Below, one piece after another: positions 45,976-55,298 of a DNA stretch of 64,000 bases (within the stretch, counting starts at the first letter, position 1; every line of letters starts with the position of its first letter). The DNA is taken from the NCBI GenBank assembly GCA_963774305.1, contig CAVZEM010000008.1:1-64000 (forward strand), in the 5' to 3' direction. The DNA comes from DASUPK01 sp963774305. Its GTDB lineage: Bacteria; Actinomycetota; Thermoleophilia; Solirubrobacterales; 70-9. A program made the translations under genes and the position numbers. A model generated the notes under the pieces. That model made no database searches, was not told where the DNA came from, and worked only from the letters and a program-made list of their open reading frames with translations.

Positions 45976-46546
45976 CCGCGTTGCAAAGCCCCGGATCTGA
46001 TCGAGCTCGTCGCTCATTTCGAGGGATAAGACCCCCAGTCGAAGCCCCACTTGATCGCCCATGATCGCCGGGACTTCGTAAGCCAGTTAGCTTTGACGCT
46101 TTCCCGACCGTCATCTCCGAGAGCATCGAAAGCGCTGGCTCGATCGGGGTTAACAAGCTTCTTCCAGGTTGTCCCGCGTAAAGCACCGACCGGTCGTTCC
46201 GGCTACGCCTGGATGCTTACTCGGGCCGGACTCACAACAGTCCTGCTTTGCATGGAAATGGGGTATCCGGTTAGTTGCAGAGATCTGCGTCACAACTGGA
46301 CGGCACTCTGTCCGTGACCCAGGCGACGGCATTTGGAACCGGTTTGATCTGGAATGAACGGCTGCACGCCTCTCCGCAATGTCCCTTGAGAGATGGCAGG
46401 TCTTGTGTCAATTGATACGACGCTCGCGCGCGCGTAGGCGACTCCCATAATTCCCATTATAGGCGGCTTTGGATGGATTTCCCGCGGCCTCGCCCTACTC
46501 ATCGCAAGCCTCGCGCGCTCGAGGTGTCCCTACCATCCCGCGCCCC
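45976..46546. repeat. 571-bp right flank of the island with repeat copy G
   Basis: No gene supported. At 46244-46272 CTTTGCATGGAAATGGGGTATCCGGTTAG repeats the long form of the dispersed element found at 6671-6706 and 7489-7538. Base composition changes back to chromosomal high GC at about 46480, which I take as the right edge of the island. The tract GCGCGCGCG near 46430 is a simple repeat. Confidence 0.5.
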
Positions 46547-48376
46547 ATGCCCCGCCGCTCCGACCTCCGCAACGTCGCGATCATCGCCCACGTCGACCAT
46601 GGCAAGACGACGCTCGTCGACGCCATGCTCTGGCAGTCCGGCGCGTTTCGGTCCGGGCAGGACGTCGCCGAGCGGGTCATGGACTCCATGGATCTCGAGC
46701 GGGAGAAGGGGATCACGATCCTCGCCAAGAACACGGCCGTTCGGTACGGGGAGACCAAGCTCAACATCATCGACACGCCCGGGCATGCGGACTTCGGTGG
46801 GGAGGTCGAGCGCGGGCTGACGATGGTCGACGGGGTGCTGCTCCTCGTCGACGCCTCCGAGGGGCCCCTCCCCCAGACGCGCTTCGTGCTCCGCAAGGCG
46901 CTCGAGGCCCATCTGCCGGTGATCCTGGTGGTGAACAAGGTCGATCGGCCCGATGCTCGGATCGGCGAGGTGGTCGATGAGGTCTATGAGCTCTTCCTCG
47001 ACCTCGATGCCGACGAGTCGCAGATCGACTTTCCGATCGTCTACACGAACGCCCGGGCCGGCTGGGCCTCGCTGGAGGAGGGCGACGAGGGCACCGACCT
47101 CTCCCCCCTCCTCGACCTGGTGCTGGAGCGGATCCCGGCGCCCGAGTACGAGGAGGGCGCGCCGCTGCAGGCGCACGTCACCAACCTGGACGCGTCCCCT
47201 TATGTAGGGCGGCTCGCGCTCTGCCGGGTGCGGAACGGGACGATTCGCGACGGGCAGCGGATCGCCTGGTGCCGGGCGAACGGCGAGATCACCAACGCGA
47301 CGGTCAGCAACCTCTACGTGACCGAGGCGCTCGACCGGGTGGAGGCCACCGAGGCCGGGCCCGGCGAGATCATCGCCGTCGCCGGCCTGCCCGAGGTGAC
47401 GATCGGGGAGACGCTCGCCGATCCCGAGGACCCGCGGCCGCTGCCGGTGATCACGGTGGACGAGCCCTCGCTCTCGATCACGGTCGGGATCAACACCTCG
47501 CCGCTGGCGGGCAGGGAGGGCTCGCGCCTGACGGCGCGGCAGATCCGCGACCGCCTCGACCAGGAGCTGGTCGGGAACGTCTCGATCCGGGTCCGCGACA
47601 CCGAGCGGCCCGAGGTCTGGGAGATCGAGGGGCGCGGCGAGCTGCAGCTGGTGGTGCTGCTGGAGCTGATGCGGCGCGAGGGGTTCGAGCTCACCGCCGG
47701 CCAGCCGCAGGTGCTGACCCGCGAGGTCGACGGCAAGCTCTGCGAGCCGGTCGAGCTCCTCTCGATCGACGTGCCCGAGGACTTCGTCGGCGTGGTGACC
47801 CAGGCGCTCGCGGTGCGCAAGGGGCGGATGGAGCAGATGATCAATCACTCGACCGGCTGGGTCCGCCTCGAGTTCCTGGTGCCGGCGCGCGGGCTGATCG
47901 GCTTCCGGACCGAGTTCCTGACCGAGACCCGCGGCACCGGCCTGATGCACCACGTCTTCGACCGCTGGGAGCCCTGGGCCGGCGACCTGCGGATGCGGCC
48001 GACCGGCTCGCTGGTCGCCGACCGCCAGGGGAAGACCGCCGCCTTCGCGCTCTTCGGCCTGCAGGAGCGCGGCACGCTCTTCGTCGGCCCGGGCGAGGAC
48101 GTCTACGAGGGCATGATCGTCGGCGAGAACTCGCGCGCCGAGGACCTCGACGTCAACGCGATCAAGGAGAAGCAGCAGACCAACGTCCGGGCGGCGTCGG
48201 CGGACGAGATGGTCAAGCTGGTGCCGGCCAAGCGCCTCTCGCTCGAGGAGGCGGTCGAGTTCATCCGCGCGGACGAGTGCGTCGAGATCACGCCGGAGTC
48301 GATCCGGCCGCGGAAGGCGCTGCTCGACCGCACCGGCCGGGTGAAGGCGGCCCGCCAGGCCGCGCGCGTCGGCTGA
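46547..48376 (+). CDS. typA: translational GTPase TypA/BipA
   Basis: 609 residues, full family length. G1 AHVDHGKT (14-21), switch REKGITI (52-58), G3 DTPGH (76-80), G4 NKVD (130-133). Domains II, III and V and the C-terminal TypA-specific region (PARGLIGFRTEFLT, GLMHHVFDRWEPWAGD, QQTNVRAASADE) are intact. It is a ribosome-binding GTPase needed for 50S assembly and growth at low temperature or stress. The -10-like TACCAT is 10 nt before the ATG. It lies just right of the accessory island, and is a good marker of conserved chromosome. Confidence 0.96.
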   Translation: MPRRSDLRNVAIIAHVDHGKTTLVDAMLWQSGAFRSGQDVAERVMDSMDLEREKGITILAKNTAVRYGETKLNIIDTPGHADFGGEVERGLTMVDGVLLLVDASEGPLPQTRFVLRKALEAHLPVILVVNKVDRPDARIGEVVDEVYELFLDLDADESQIDFPIVYTNARAGWASLEEGDEGTDLSPLLDLVLERIPAPEYEEGAPLQAHVTNLDASPYVGRLALCRVRNGTIRDGQRIAWCRANGEITNATVSNLYVTEALDRVEATEAGPGEIIAVAGLPEVTIGETLADPEDPRPLPVITVDEPSLSITVGINTSPLAGREGSRLTARQIRDRLDQELVGNVSIRVRDTERPEVWEIEGRGELQLVVLLELMRREGFELTAGQPQVLTREVDGKLCEPVELLSIDVPEDFVGVVTQALAVRKGRMEQMINHSTGWVRLEFLVPARGLIGFRTEFLTETRGTGLMHHVFDRWEPWAGDLRMRPTGSLVADRQGKTAAFALFGLQERGTLFVGPGEDVYEGMIVGENSRAEDLDVNAIKEKQQTNVRAASADEMVKLVPAKRLSLEEAVEFIRADECVEITPESIRPRKALLDRTGRVKAARQAARVG

Positions 48377-48391
48377 GGGCGACGAGTTCCG

Positions 48392-49728
48392 CTAGGGCGC
48401 TGCCGCGAAGAGCCGCCATTCGTCCGGGATGCCCTTGAGCTGCGTCTCGCCGCGGTCCGCGAACTGAATCCCCGAGCCGGCGACGAGATCCTTGACCGTG
48501 CTGGTGACGAGCACCTCCCCCGGCCCGGCCAGGGCTCCGACGCGAGCCGCGATGTGAACCGCGATCCCGCCGACGTCGTCCTCCATCACCTCGACCTCGC
48601 CGCAATGGAGGCCGATGCGCACTTCCAGACCGGTGGACCGGGCAGCCTCCGCGATCGCGCCACCGCAGCGAATCGCCCGCGCCGGGCCGTCGAAGGTGGC
48701 GAGGCTGCCATCGCCGAGGGTCTTCACCTCATGTCCGCCGACCCGCTCCAGCTCCCGCCGTACCGCGGCCTGATGCGCCGCGAGCAGCTCCCGCCAGGCG
48801 GCATCCCCGAGCTCCGCCGCTCGCGCGGTCGAGCCGCAGATGTCCGTGAACATCACCGTGGCGAGCACGCGGTCGGGCTCGGCCACCGAGCGGGTGCCGG
48901 TCAGGAACTCCTCGATCTCCCCGAGCACCGCTTCCTGGTCGCCCGCCCAGGGGATGTGGTCGATCCCGGGTAGCTCGACGTAGCGGGCGTCCGGGATCTG
49001 CGCGGCGAGCTCCTCGCCCGCGCGCCGGTTGACCACCCGGTCGCCGCGGCGGTGGGTGACGAGCGTCGGAACATGGATCGTGGGCAGGACGGCTCGCACA
49101 TCGATGTCGAGGAACATCTCGAAGATCTGCTGGACCATCGCCGGGCTTGCGGACGAGCGCTCAAAACGGGCGGTGTACTCGGCCGCCTGCGGATCGCCGG
49201 CCAGGCTCGGAGAGAAGAGCTCGACCATCCCCTCCGCGTTTTGACCCCAGTAGGGCGCGATGAACTCGGCGGCCGACTCGCGAAGCGCCTCAGCGGGCGC
49301 GGCCCAGGGGTAGTCGGGCGCCTCGGTGGTGCGCCCCATGGCGCCGTGGAGCACGAGCGCCGTGACGCGCTCGGGGTGGGTGGCGGCGAACAGGACGCTC
49401 ATCGGGCCGCCCTCGGAGATCCCGAAGAGGGCCGCCCGCTCGGACCCGGCCGCGTCCATCACCGCCCGGACGTCGTCGATCCGCAGCTCGAGGGTGGGCA
49501 CCTCGATGACGGGGTCGGACAGCCCGCTGCCGCGCTTGTCGAAGATGATCAGGCGGGAGAACGAGGCGAGCCGCTCGAAGAAGCGGGCCTGGGGAGGCGA
49601 CTCCCACTGGAGCTCGAGGTGGGTGGAGAAGCCGAGGACGAGGACCAGGTCGATTGGCCCATCGCCGACGACCTGATAGGCAATCGAGGCGTCGCCGGAC
49701 TTGGCGTACCGGGTCTGAGGAGAGGTCA
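48392..49728 (-). CDS. alpha/beta-hydrolase fused to class III adenylate/guanylate cyclase domain
   Basis: 445 residues from a CTG at 49728, or 369 from GTG 49501. The longer form is right for the fold: it adds TRYAKSGDASIAYQVVGDG, LVLGFSTHLELQWE and FDKRGSGLSD, the first strands of the hydrolase. AGGA lies 5 nt before the CTG. The nucleophile elbow GISEGGPMS and His in IDHIPWAGD are present. The C-terminal cyclase homology domain starts at VLATVMFTDICGSTARAAELGD, with metal-binding Asp in TDI and VGGHEVKTLGDG. It probably makes cAMP in response to a ligand held by the hydrolase-like domain. Convergent to typA, 15 bp apart. Confidence 0.82.
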
Positions 49729-49795
49729 GCGCAATCCTGAACCGAATCGTATCCCCGGCCCAACGAACACCGCCCCCGAGTTGGGCCTGACACGC

Positions 49796-50056
49796 TTGTG
49801 TGTCAAACTACGCACATGCGTTTACACATACAGCCTCGAGGATGAGCTCGTGGCGGAACTGGACAAGAGGGTCGGGAAGCGAAGACGGAGCACATTCATC
49901 GCGGAGCTCCTGCGCCGAACGCTCGACGACGAGCGCCGCTGGGACGACATCCTGGCCGCACTCGGGACGATCCCGGCAGAGGGACACGAGTGGGATGACG
50001 ACCCGGCGGCCTGGGTGCGGGCACAGCGTCGGTCCGATCCGGATCGGGTGGGCTGA
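49796..50056 (+). CDS. VapB-type antitoxin (ribbon-helix-helix)
   Basis: About 86 residues from TTG 49796. The N-terminal part RTCVYTYSLEDELVAELDKRVGKRRRSTFIAELLRR fits a ribbon-helix-helix DNA-binding domain; the acidic C-terminal end (GHEWDDDPAAWVRAQRR) would cover the toxin active site. The next gene encodes a PIN toxin and starts right after the TGA. Such antitoxins repress their own operon. The start codon is uncertain, since only TTG fits. Confidence 0.75.
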   Translation: MCVKLRTCVYTYSLEDELVAELDKRVGKRRRSTFIAELLRRTLDDERRWDDILAALGTIPAEGHEWDDDPAAWVRAQRRSDPDRVG

Positions 50057-50445
50057 ATGGCGCTCTTCCTCGACACCACCGTCCTGATCGATTTGCTGCG
50101 GGCTCGACCGGCCGCGCAGCGCGTCAGGACCTGAGTCGGTCGGAGAGCGCCGCCGCTGGTCTGCGCGGTCAACGTCGAGGAGCTCTGGCGCGGGTCAAGA
50201 CCGAGGAAGAGGAGGGATCGGCGCTTTGTGGCAGCGCTTCGGATCGTTCCCCTCGGGGCGCGCGAGGGAGAGATGGCCGGATCGTGGCGCCGCGAGTATG
50301 GGGCGCGCGGGGTCACGCTCACCCAGGGCGATTGCCTGATCGCGACGGCCGCGGTCACCGCCGGGGCGCGGCTCGCGACCGGGCAACCTCGATCGACTTC
50401 CCGATGCCGGAGCTCGAGCTGGAGCACTGGCCGCCCGGGGCGTGA
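50057..50445 (+). CDS. VapC-type PIN-domain toxin, frameshifted
   Basis: About 130 residues if two or more indels are bridged. It starts MALFLDTTVLIDLLRARPAAQ (first PIN Asp), breaks near 50130, continues as LVCAVNVEELWRG (Glu), then LRIVPLGAREGEMAGSWRREYGARGVTLTQGDCLIATAAV (Asp of GDCLIA) and, after another break near 50385, ends DFPMPELELEHWPPGA. All acidic residues of a PIN ribonuclease are conserved, so activity is likely if the breaks are errors. VapC toxins cleave tRNA or rRNA when the antitoxin is degraded. Confidence 0.7.
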
Positions 50446-50454
50446 TCGAACCGG

Positions 50455-51939
50455 CTACCAGTTCCGCTTGGTCTTGAAGAGCTCCTGCACGTAGCCGACG
50501 ACGCTCACCGGCGACATGAAGAGCTGGTAGAGCAGCAGGTAGCTGAGGAAGCCCTTGACGTTGTGGCGGACGCGCAGGCCGACCTCCTCGAAGGAGTCTC
50601 GGCTGAGCTTGAACATGATTCCCGAGAGGATCATGTTGAGCGGGAGAACGAGCAGTGTGAGCGGGCCGACGATCGCGTAGATCCCGAAGAAGAGCGCGAG
50701 GACGATCCCCACCGGGAAGGCGATCGAGTAGACCAGGTCGACGTACGGGAAGACGTAGTCGACGATGATCGAGTGAGCGTAGGAGCGGCGGCCCTTGATC
50801 AGCGCCGGGCCGAACTCGCGCAGGCCCTCGATCATGCCCCGCGCCCAGCGGCGGCGCTGCTTGGCGAAGGCCTTCATCGTCTCGGGGGCGTCGGTGAAGG
50901 CGACGGCGGTCTTCTCGTAGCTGACGCCGGCGCCCTTGTCCATCATCGCCCAGGTGAGCACGATGTCCTCACCGATCCGGTCCGGCCAGCCGCCGACCTC
51001 CTTGACGGGCTCGGTCCGGTAGACGCTGAAGGCGCCCTGCGCAACCAGCGTGCCCTGGAAGAGGCCCTGCTGGCGCTTGATGGAGGCGATGCCGAGGAAG
51101 TAGTCCCACTCCTGCGCCTTGGTCAGCATGTTCGCGCGGGAGTTGCGGACGAAGACGGCGCCGGCGACCGCAACGGTCGTCGGGGGCGAGACCTGGAGGC
51201 GCGCGACGCAACGCTTGAGAGCCTCAGGCATGAGAAGGGTGTCGGCGTCGACCGTGGCCATCAGCGGTGTCTCGACCTCCAGCAGCGCCTGGTTCAGCGT
51301 GTTCGCCTTGCCGCTGTGCTCGAAGCTCTTGACCATGATGCGCGGATCGACCTCGGCGCAGAGCTCGGCCAGCTCGACGGTCCTGTCCGTGGAGCCATCG
51401 TCCGCGACCAGGATGCGAAGCTCGCCCGGATAGTCCTGGGTCGCGGCGTAGTCGAGGGTCTCCTCGATCACGTCCTCCTCGTTGAAGCAGGCGACGATCA
51501 GCGTGATCGCCGGGAAGTCGATGTCGAAGCGCAGCCTCGGCGCCTTGTCGATGAGCAGCGAGCTGATCAGGTGCGCGTTCAGATACCCGGGGATGATCGC
51601 GATGCCGGCGATCAGCGCCGCGGCCACGGGAACCGTGATCGACTGCCCGAGCTCCTCGATCCACGGGATCGCGAGCCAGAGCGAGAAGCCGACCCAGCCC
51701 AGGCTGCAGAGCGCGACGAAGAGGAGCTTGAGCTTGAGCGGCAGGTAGAAGCGGCGGTGATCGGAGGGAAGCTTCTCGGCGACCGGGAATCCGTTCCCGT
51801 TCGCCGAGACAACCGGCAGCGCATCATCCAGATGCGCGGGTTTGGGGAGTGTGCGCACTGCCCCATTGCCGTTGGACGCCACCGTTCCGTTGCCATTGGT
51901 CGTGGCAATCTCATCGTGCGTTTGGCCAGGATCGAGCAT
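50455..51939 (-). CDS. processive family-2 glycosyltransferase (cellulose/poly-GlcNAc synthase-like)
   Basis: 494 residues. Two N-terminal and three to four C-terminal membrane helices surround a GT-A domain. UDP-binding DDGSTD (180-185), DAD (231-233), acceptor GED (323-325) and QRRRW (361-365) are all present, the D,D,D,QxxRW pattern of processive inverting synthases. It would build and export a beta-linked polysaccharide of GlcNAc or glucose. The N-terminal 58 residues are Asn/Gly-rich and disordered. No deacetylase or PilZ partner is adjacent, so the product is unknown. Confidence 0.86.
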   Translation of the reverse strand: MLDPGQTHDEIATTNGNGTVASNGNGAVRTLPKPAHLDDALPVVSANGNGFPVAEKLPSDHRRFYLPLKLKLLFVALCSLGWVGFSLWLAIPWIEELGQSITVPVAAALIAGIAIIPGYLNAHLISSLLIDKAPRLRFDIDFPAITLIVACFNEEDVIEETLDYAATQDYPGELRILVADDGSTDRTVELAELCAEVDPRIMVKSFEHSGKANTLNQALLEVETPLMATVDADTLLMPEALKRCVARLQVSPPTTVAVAGAVFVRNSRANMLTKAQEWDYFLGIASIKRQQGLFQGTLVAQGAFSVYRTEPVKEVGGWPDRIGEDIVLTWAMMDKGAGVSYEKTAVAFTDAPETMKAFAKQRRRWARGMIEGLREFGPALIKGRRSYAHSIIVDYVFPYVDLVYSIAFPVGIVLALFFGIYAIVGPLTLLVLPLNMILSGIMFKLSRDSFEEVGLRVRHNVKGFLSYLLLYQLFMSPVSVVGYVQELFKTKRNW

Positions 51940-52006
51940 GGTCTATGCCACACATCGGTCCTGGCCCACGCATGGACACCCCGATTAGTTGGTCGATCGC
52001 CCCGTA

Positions 52007-53296
52007 CTAGACGGATGACCGAGAGCGGCGACGACGCGACCGGCCGTTGCGGGAGGGGCGGGCGCTGTAGGTCTTCGGCCCCCGGCTCCCATTCCTGTTC
52101 GGCTTGCGGCCGCCGCGTCCGTTCCCGTTGAAGCTCTTGCCGCTCGCTGATCCGTTGCCGGAGTGCTGGCGAGCGGCGTGCTCGAATCCGGGGCCTTCGC
52201 TGAATTCGCGATGAAGGCCGAGGTCCGTCGCAATCTTTCGCATCTCGTGATGCTGGTCGGGAAGGACGAAGCTGGCGGCTACTCCCGTGGCGCCCGCGCG
52301 ACCGGTGCGGCCGGTGCGGTGCACGTAGGCATCGCGATCCTCGGGGGCGTCGAAGTTGATCACGTGGGTGATCTCATCGACGTCGATCCCGCGGGAGGCG
52401 ACATCGGTGGCCACGAGGGTGTCGCACTTGCCGAGCTCGAAGTCGGCGAGCGCGCGACGGCGCTGGCTCTGGGACTTGTTGCCGTGCATGGCAACGGCCC
52501 TCACCTTCGCGTTGCCGAGCTTCTTGACGAGCCGGTCGGCGCCGCGCTTGGTGCGGACGAAGACCAGGGTGCGGCCGCGCTCGTTGTCGCGAAGCTCATC
52601 GACCAATGCGTCGACCTTGGCGTCATGGCGCAGATGGATGAAGTGGTGCGTGGTCGCCGCCTTCTCCACCTTCGGCGCGTGGACGTGCCTGCGCGCGTCA
52701 TGTGTATAGGCCGCGGCCAGCTTGCCGGCCGCTCCCTCGAGCGTCGCCGAGAAGAAGAGCGTCTGGCGATCGCGCGGCATCCGCTTGACGATCCGGTCGA
52801 CGGCGGGCTTGAAGCCCATGTCGAGCATCCGGTCGGCCTCGTCGAGGACGAGGAGCGAGATGTGCTTGAGGTTGAAGACTCCGCGATCGAGGAGATCCTC
52901 GAGGCGGCCGGGGGTGGCGACGACGATGTGGGCGTTCGCCGCCCGTTTCGCCTGCGCCGGGATGCCGACGCCGCCGTAGACGGCCGCGATCTTAAGAGCC
53001 CGGGAATGGGCGATCGACTCGAGCTCGTCGACGATCTGCTCTGCAAGCTCCCGGGTGGGCGCCAGGACGAGGGCCGCGGGGCGGCGCGCGTCGGCCTGGA
53101 TGCGCTCGACCATCGGAATGCCGAAGGCGAACGTCTTGCCCGATCCGGTCGGTGACTGGACGAGGACGTCCTCACCTGCGAGGACGTCGGCGATGCAAAG
53201 TCTCTGCACCGCAAATGGTTCTTTGATGCCGCGCTTGGCGAGTGCGCCCAGGACTGGGCGAGTCACGCCGAGATCGGCGAATGATTCGGATGACAT
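52007..53296 (-). CDS. DEAD-box RNA helicase (RhlE/DeaD-like)
   Basis: 429 residues. Q motif near FAVQRL, Walker A SPTGSGKT (48-55), APTRELA, DEAD (152-155), SAT (183-185), HRTGRTGRAG in motif VI. The last 70 residues are rich in Gly, Asn, Arg and Ser (NGNGRGGRKPNRNG, RSRRRRSRSS), an RGG-like RNA-binding tail. It unwinds structured RNA, likely in ribosome assembly or cold adaptation. The 160-bp leader contains no coding frame and could be regulatory. Confidence 0.9.
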   Translation of the reverse strand: MSSESFADLGVTRPVLGALAKRGIKEPFAVQRLCIADVLAGEDVLVQSPTGSGKTFAFGIPMVERIQADARRPAALVLAPTRELAEQIVDELESIAHSRALKIAAVYGGVGIPAQAKRAANAHIVVATPGRLEDLLDRGVFNLKHISLLVLDEADRMLDMGFKPAVDRIVKRMPRDRQTLFFSATLEGAAGKLAAAYTHDARRHVHAPKVEKAATTHHFIHLRHDAKVDALVDELRDNERGRTLVFVRTKRGADRLVKKLGNAKVRAVAMHGNKSQSQRRRALADFELGKCDTLVATDVASRGIDVDEITHVINFDAPEDRDAYVHRTGRTGRAGATGVAASFVLPDQHHEMRKIATDLGLHREFSEGPGFEHAARQHSGNGSASGKSFNGNGRGGRKPNRNGSRGPKTYSARPSRNGRSRRRRSRSSV

Positions 53297-53461
53297 GTAG
53301 TGCTAACTCCTTATGTACGTTGCGTTGGAGATCCTGTGACCCCAACTAAACGCGCATTCGGAGCGCATGGAGGGAGGAAACGGAACCTCTCGGGGACCCA
53401 GTTGGTCGACCCGACGCAGACCACGGTAGCAGGGTCCCCGGTCCGGACCGGGCGGAACCGC

Positions 53462-53842
53462 TCAGTCCGGGTTCTTCGGGTCCTCTTCGATCGGGTCCCC
53501 CTCCAGGCGCGCGCGTGCCTTGCGGACGGCGAAGGTGGATGTGCCGACGGCCTTGGCGATCCGGTTGTCCTCGCGGGTCGGATCGCGCTTGATCTCGAAC
53601 TCGATCCGCGCGTGGGAGCGCATCTGCAGTCTCTTCTGGGAGGGCGTGTCCTCATCCGTCCCCTCGACTCCGGCCTCGCCGGCCATGTCGCGGCGGCAAC
53701 TCAGGCAGTAGAGCTCGCCGTCCTCCTCGATCCAGGTGGCGGGCAGGCCCGTGTTCTCGAAGTCGGGCGCGAAGGAGACGGTCACCTCACAGCGGGAGCA
53801 GGTCCAGGTGTTGGGCGGCGCCGAGGGGGAATTCGTCACCAA
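53462..53842 (-). CDS. zinc-ribbon plus HTH-like protein, paralogue 1
   Basis: 126 residues. N-terminal zinc ribbon with CSRC (about 15-18) and CLSC (about 46-49). C-terminal half RSHARIEFEIKRDPTREDNRIAKAVGTSTFAVRKARARL has the form of a helix-turn-helix in which NRIAKAVGTS is the first helix-turn. A paralogue lies at 54840, on the other side of a membrane-protein gene. It may be a transcription regulator. I have seen this combination only as an uncharacterised actinobacterial family. Divergent from the membrane protein. Confidence 0.6.
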   Translation of the reverse strand: MVTNSPSAPPNTWTCSRCEVTVSFAPDFENTGLPATWIEEDGELYCLSCRRDMAGEAGVEGTDEDTPSQKRLQMRSHARIEFEIKRDPTREDNRIAKAVGTSTFAVRKARARLEGDPIEEDPKNPD

Positions 53843-53877
53843 CCCAGTGTAGGGACCGCTCAGGAGGGCTAGTCTGG

Positions 53878-54843
53878 TTGCTCAATGAAACGACACCCTT
53901 GATCCGCGCGAGGGTGGCGGCACTCCGTTCGATACTTCGCCGACACCCCACGATGGTCAGCCTCGGCGGTGGAATGTTGGTTGCGGTCGCACTGGCGATC
54001 GGACTCGCGGGCCACGGCCATGACTTCATCGTCGCCCTCGGCTCCGCACCCATCTGGGTCCTCGGCGTCGCCGTAGCGCTCCACGTCCTCTGGCTGCTCG
54101 TCCGCAGCGAGGCCTGGCGCGTCTGCATCGGTGCGGCCGGCGGCACCGTCGGCCGCCGCCGCCTCTACCAGGCCTCGAGCCTCGGCTATCTGGGAAACAT
54201 CTTCAACGGACAGTTCGGGCTGGCGGTCCGGATCGCCGCCTTGCGCCGGTCGGCGCCGCGCGAGTGCCCGCGCGCGCCGGTGCTGCTGGCGGCCGAGCTG
54301 CCGATCGTCGTGATCGAGGCCGCCCTCGCCGCCATCTGCTCCTTCACCCTGGTCGCTCCGCTGGGCATCCCCTGGTGGGTGCCGTTGGTCTGCTTCGCGG
54401 CGATGGCGGCACTGATCGGCGGAATGCAGCGGGTCGCGCGTCACCGCCGCGAGGGGTTCTGGACCGGCATCGCCGTGCTGCGCGGGATGCGCGGCCGCAG
54501 CCGGATCATCGCCCTGGTCTGCGTCGCTGTCGTGCTGCAGATCGCGCGCAACTGGCTGCTGCTCAACTGGAGCGGCGTCAACGCCTCGGTGTTCGACTCG
54601 ACCGCTCTTCTGATCGGCCTCGCCGTGGTCGGGCTCTTCCCGATCGGCCCGAGCCTCGGCGCCGCCACTGTGGTTCTCATCCTCGGGACGAACGGTGTGG
54701 CGGCCGAGGCCGCCGCCGGAGCGCTGCTGACGGCGACCGCTGCCGCCGGCGCACTCTGCTTCGCGAGCTGGGCAGTGGTGGATCGGCTCTGGATGCGTCC
54801 CGAGCCGGCCGCTGCCCCGGTACTCCCGGTTCCAGCCGCCTAG
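53878..54843 (+). CDS. flippase-like membrane protein (LPG synthase transmembrane / UPF0104-like)
   Basis: 321 residues with about 8 hydrophobic segments and basic loops. The central YQASSLGYLGNIFNGQFGLAVRIAALRRSAP matches the conserved loop of the lysylphosphatidylglycerol-synthase TM family, where LGNxxPxxxGxxxR is usual. A TTG at 53878 is the start. Members are thought to translocate lipids or lipid-linked sugars. Its ends overlap the zinc-ribbon paralogue 2 by 4 bp at the 3' side and lie 35 bp from paralogue 1 at the 5' side. Confidence 0.7.
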   Translation: MLNETTPLIRARVAALRSILRRHPTMVSLGGGMLVAVALAIGLAGHGHDFIVALGSAPIWVLGVAVALHVLWLLVRSEAWRVCIGAAGGTVGRRRLYQASSLGYLGNIFNGQFGLAVRIAALRRSAPRECPRAPVLLAAELPIVVIEAALAAICSFTLVAPLGIPWWVPLVCFAAMAALIGGMQRVARHRREGFWTGIAVLRGMRGRSRIIALVCVAVVLQIARNWLLLNWSGVNASVFDSTALLIGLAVVGLFPIGPSLGAATVVLILGTNGVAAEAAAGALLTATAAAGALCFASWAVVDRLWMRPEPAAAPVLPVPAA

Positions 54844-55205
54844 ACGGCGGGGCGCCTCGACTGCATCCCGAGGCGGACCCGCGCCTGCCTTACGGCCTTC
54901 ACATTGGTGTGGCAGGCCTGGGCGATCCGATTGTCCTGCGCCTCGGGACGACGCTTCATCTCGAAATCGATCCGAGCGCGCGACTCGACCTTGCGGCGGT
55001 CGTCAGCCGGGACGCCCTCTTCGAGCCCGGCGAGCGCGATCTCCCCCGCCCGCTCCCGGCGACATGCCAGGCAGTAGAGCTCGTCGCCCTCCCTGCTCCA
55101 GGTCGCCGGCAGCTCCGGGCGCTCCACGTCGGGCATCCAGCTGACATTCACCTCGCAGCGTGCGCAGGTCCAATCGACCGCGGGCTTGGTCTTCATTTTG
55201 GGCAT
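54840..55205 (-). CDS. zinc-ribbon plus HTH-like protein, paralogue 2
   Basis: 121 residues. WTCARCEVNVSWMPD and YCLACRRE give the zinc ribbon; ARIDFEMKRRPEAQDNRIAQACHTNVKAVRQARVRLG is the HTH-like end. It shares both parts with paralogue 1 (53462) at about 40-45 percent by eye, including PATW and the spacing between the two parts. ATG at 55205. Function unknown; DNA binding is inferred from the helical pattern. The 3' end overlaps the convergent membrane gene. Confidence 0.6.
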   Translation of the reverse strand: MPKMKTKPAVDWTCARCEVNVSWMPDVERPELPATWSREGDELYCLACRRERAGEIALAGLEEGVPADDRRKVESRARIDFEMKRRPEAQDNRIAQACHTNVKAVRQARVRLGMQSRRPAV

Positions 55206-55298
55206 ATAGCTCCACCTTCCGACCCTCTTGATGGTTCGCGCGAGGGAAGAGGGGAGAACCGACGGGCGAATGCTCTACACCAAGCGTACAGCCGGGTC

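Noticed and set aside
46169..46357. 63-codon frame at the right flank of the island
   Set aside because: It is made of the dispersed repeat; similar 'proteins' appear wherever the repeat occurs.
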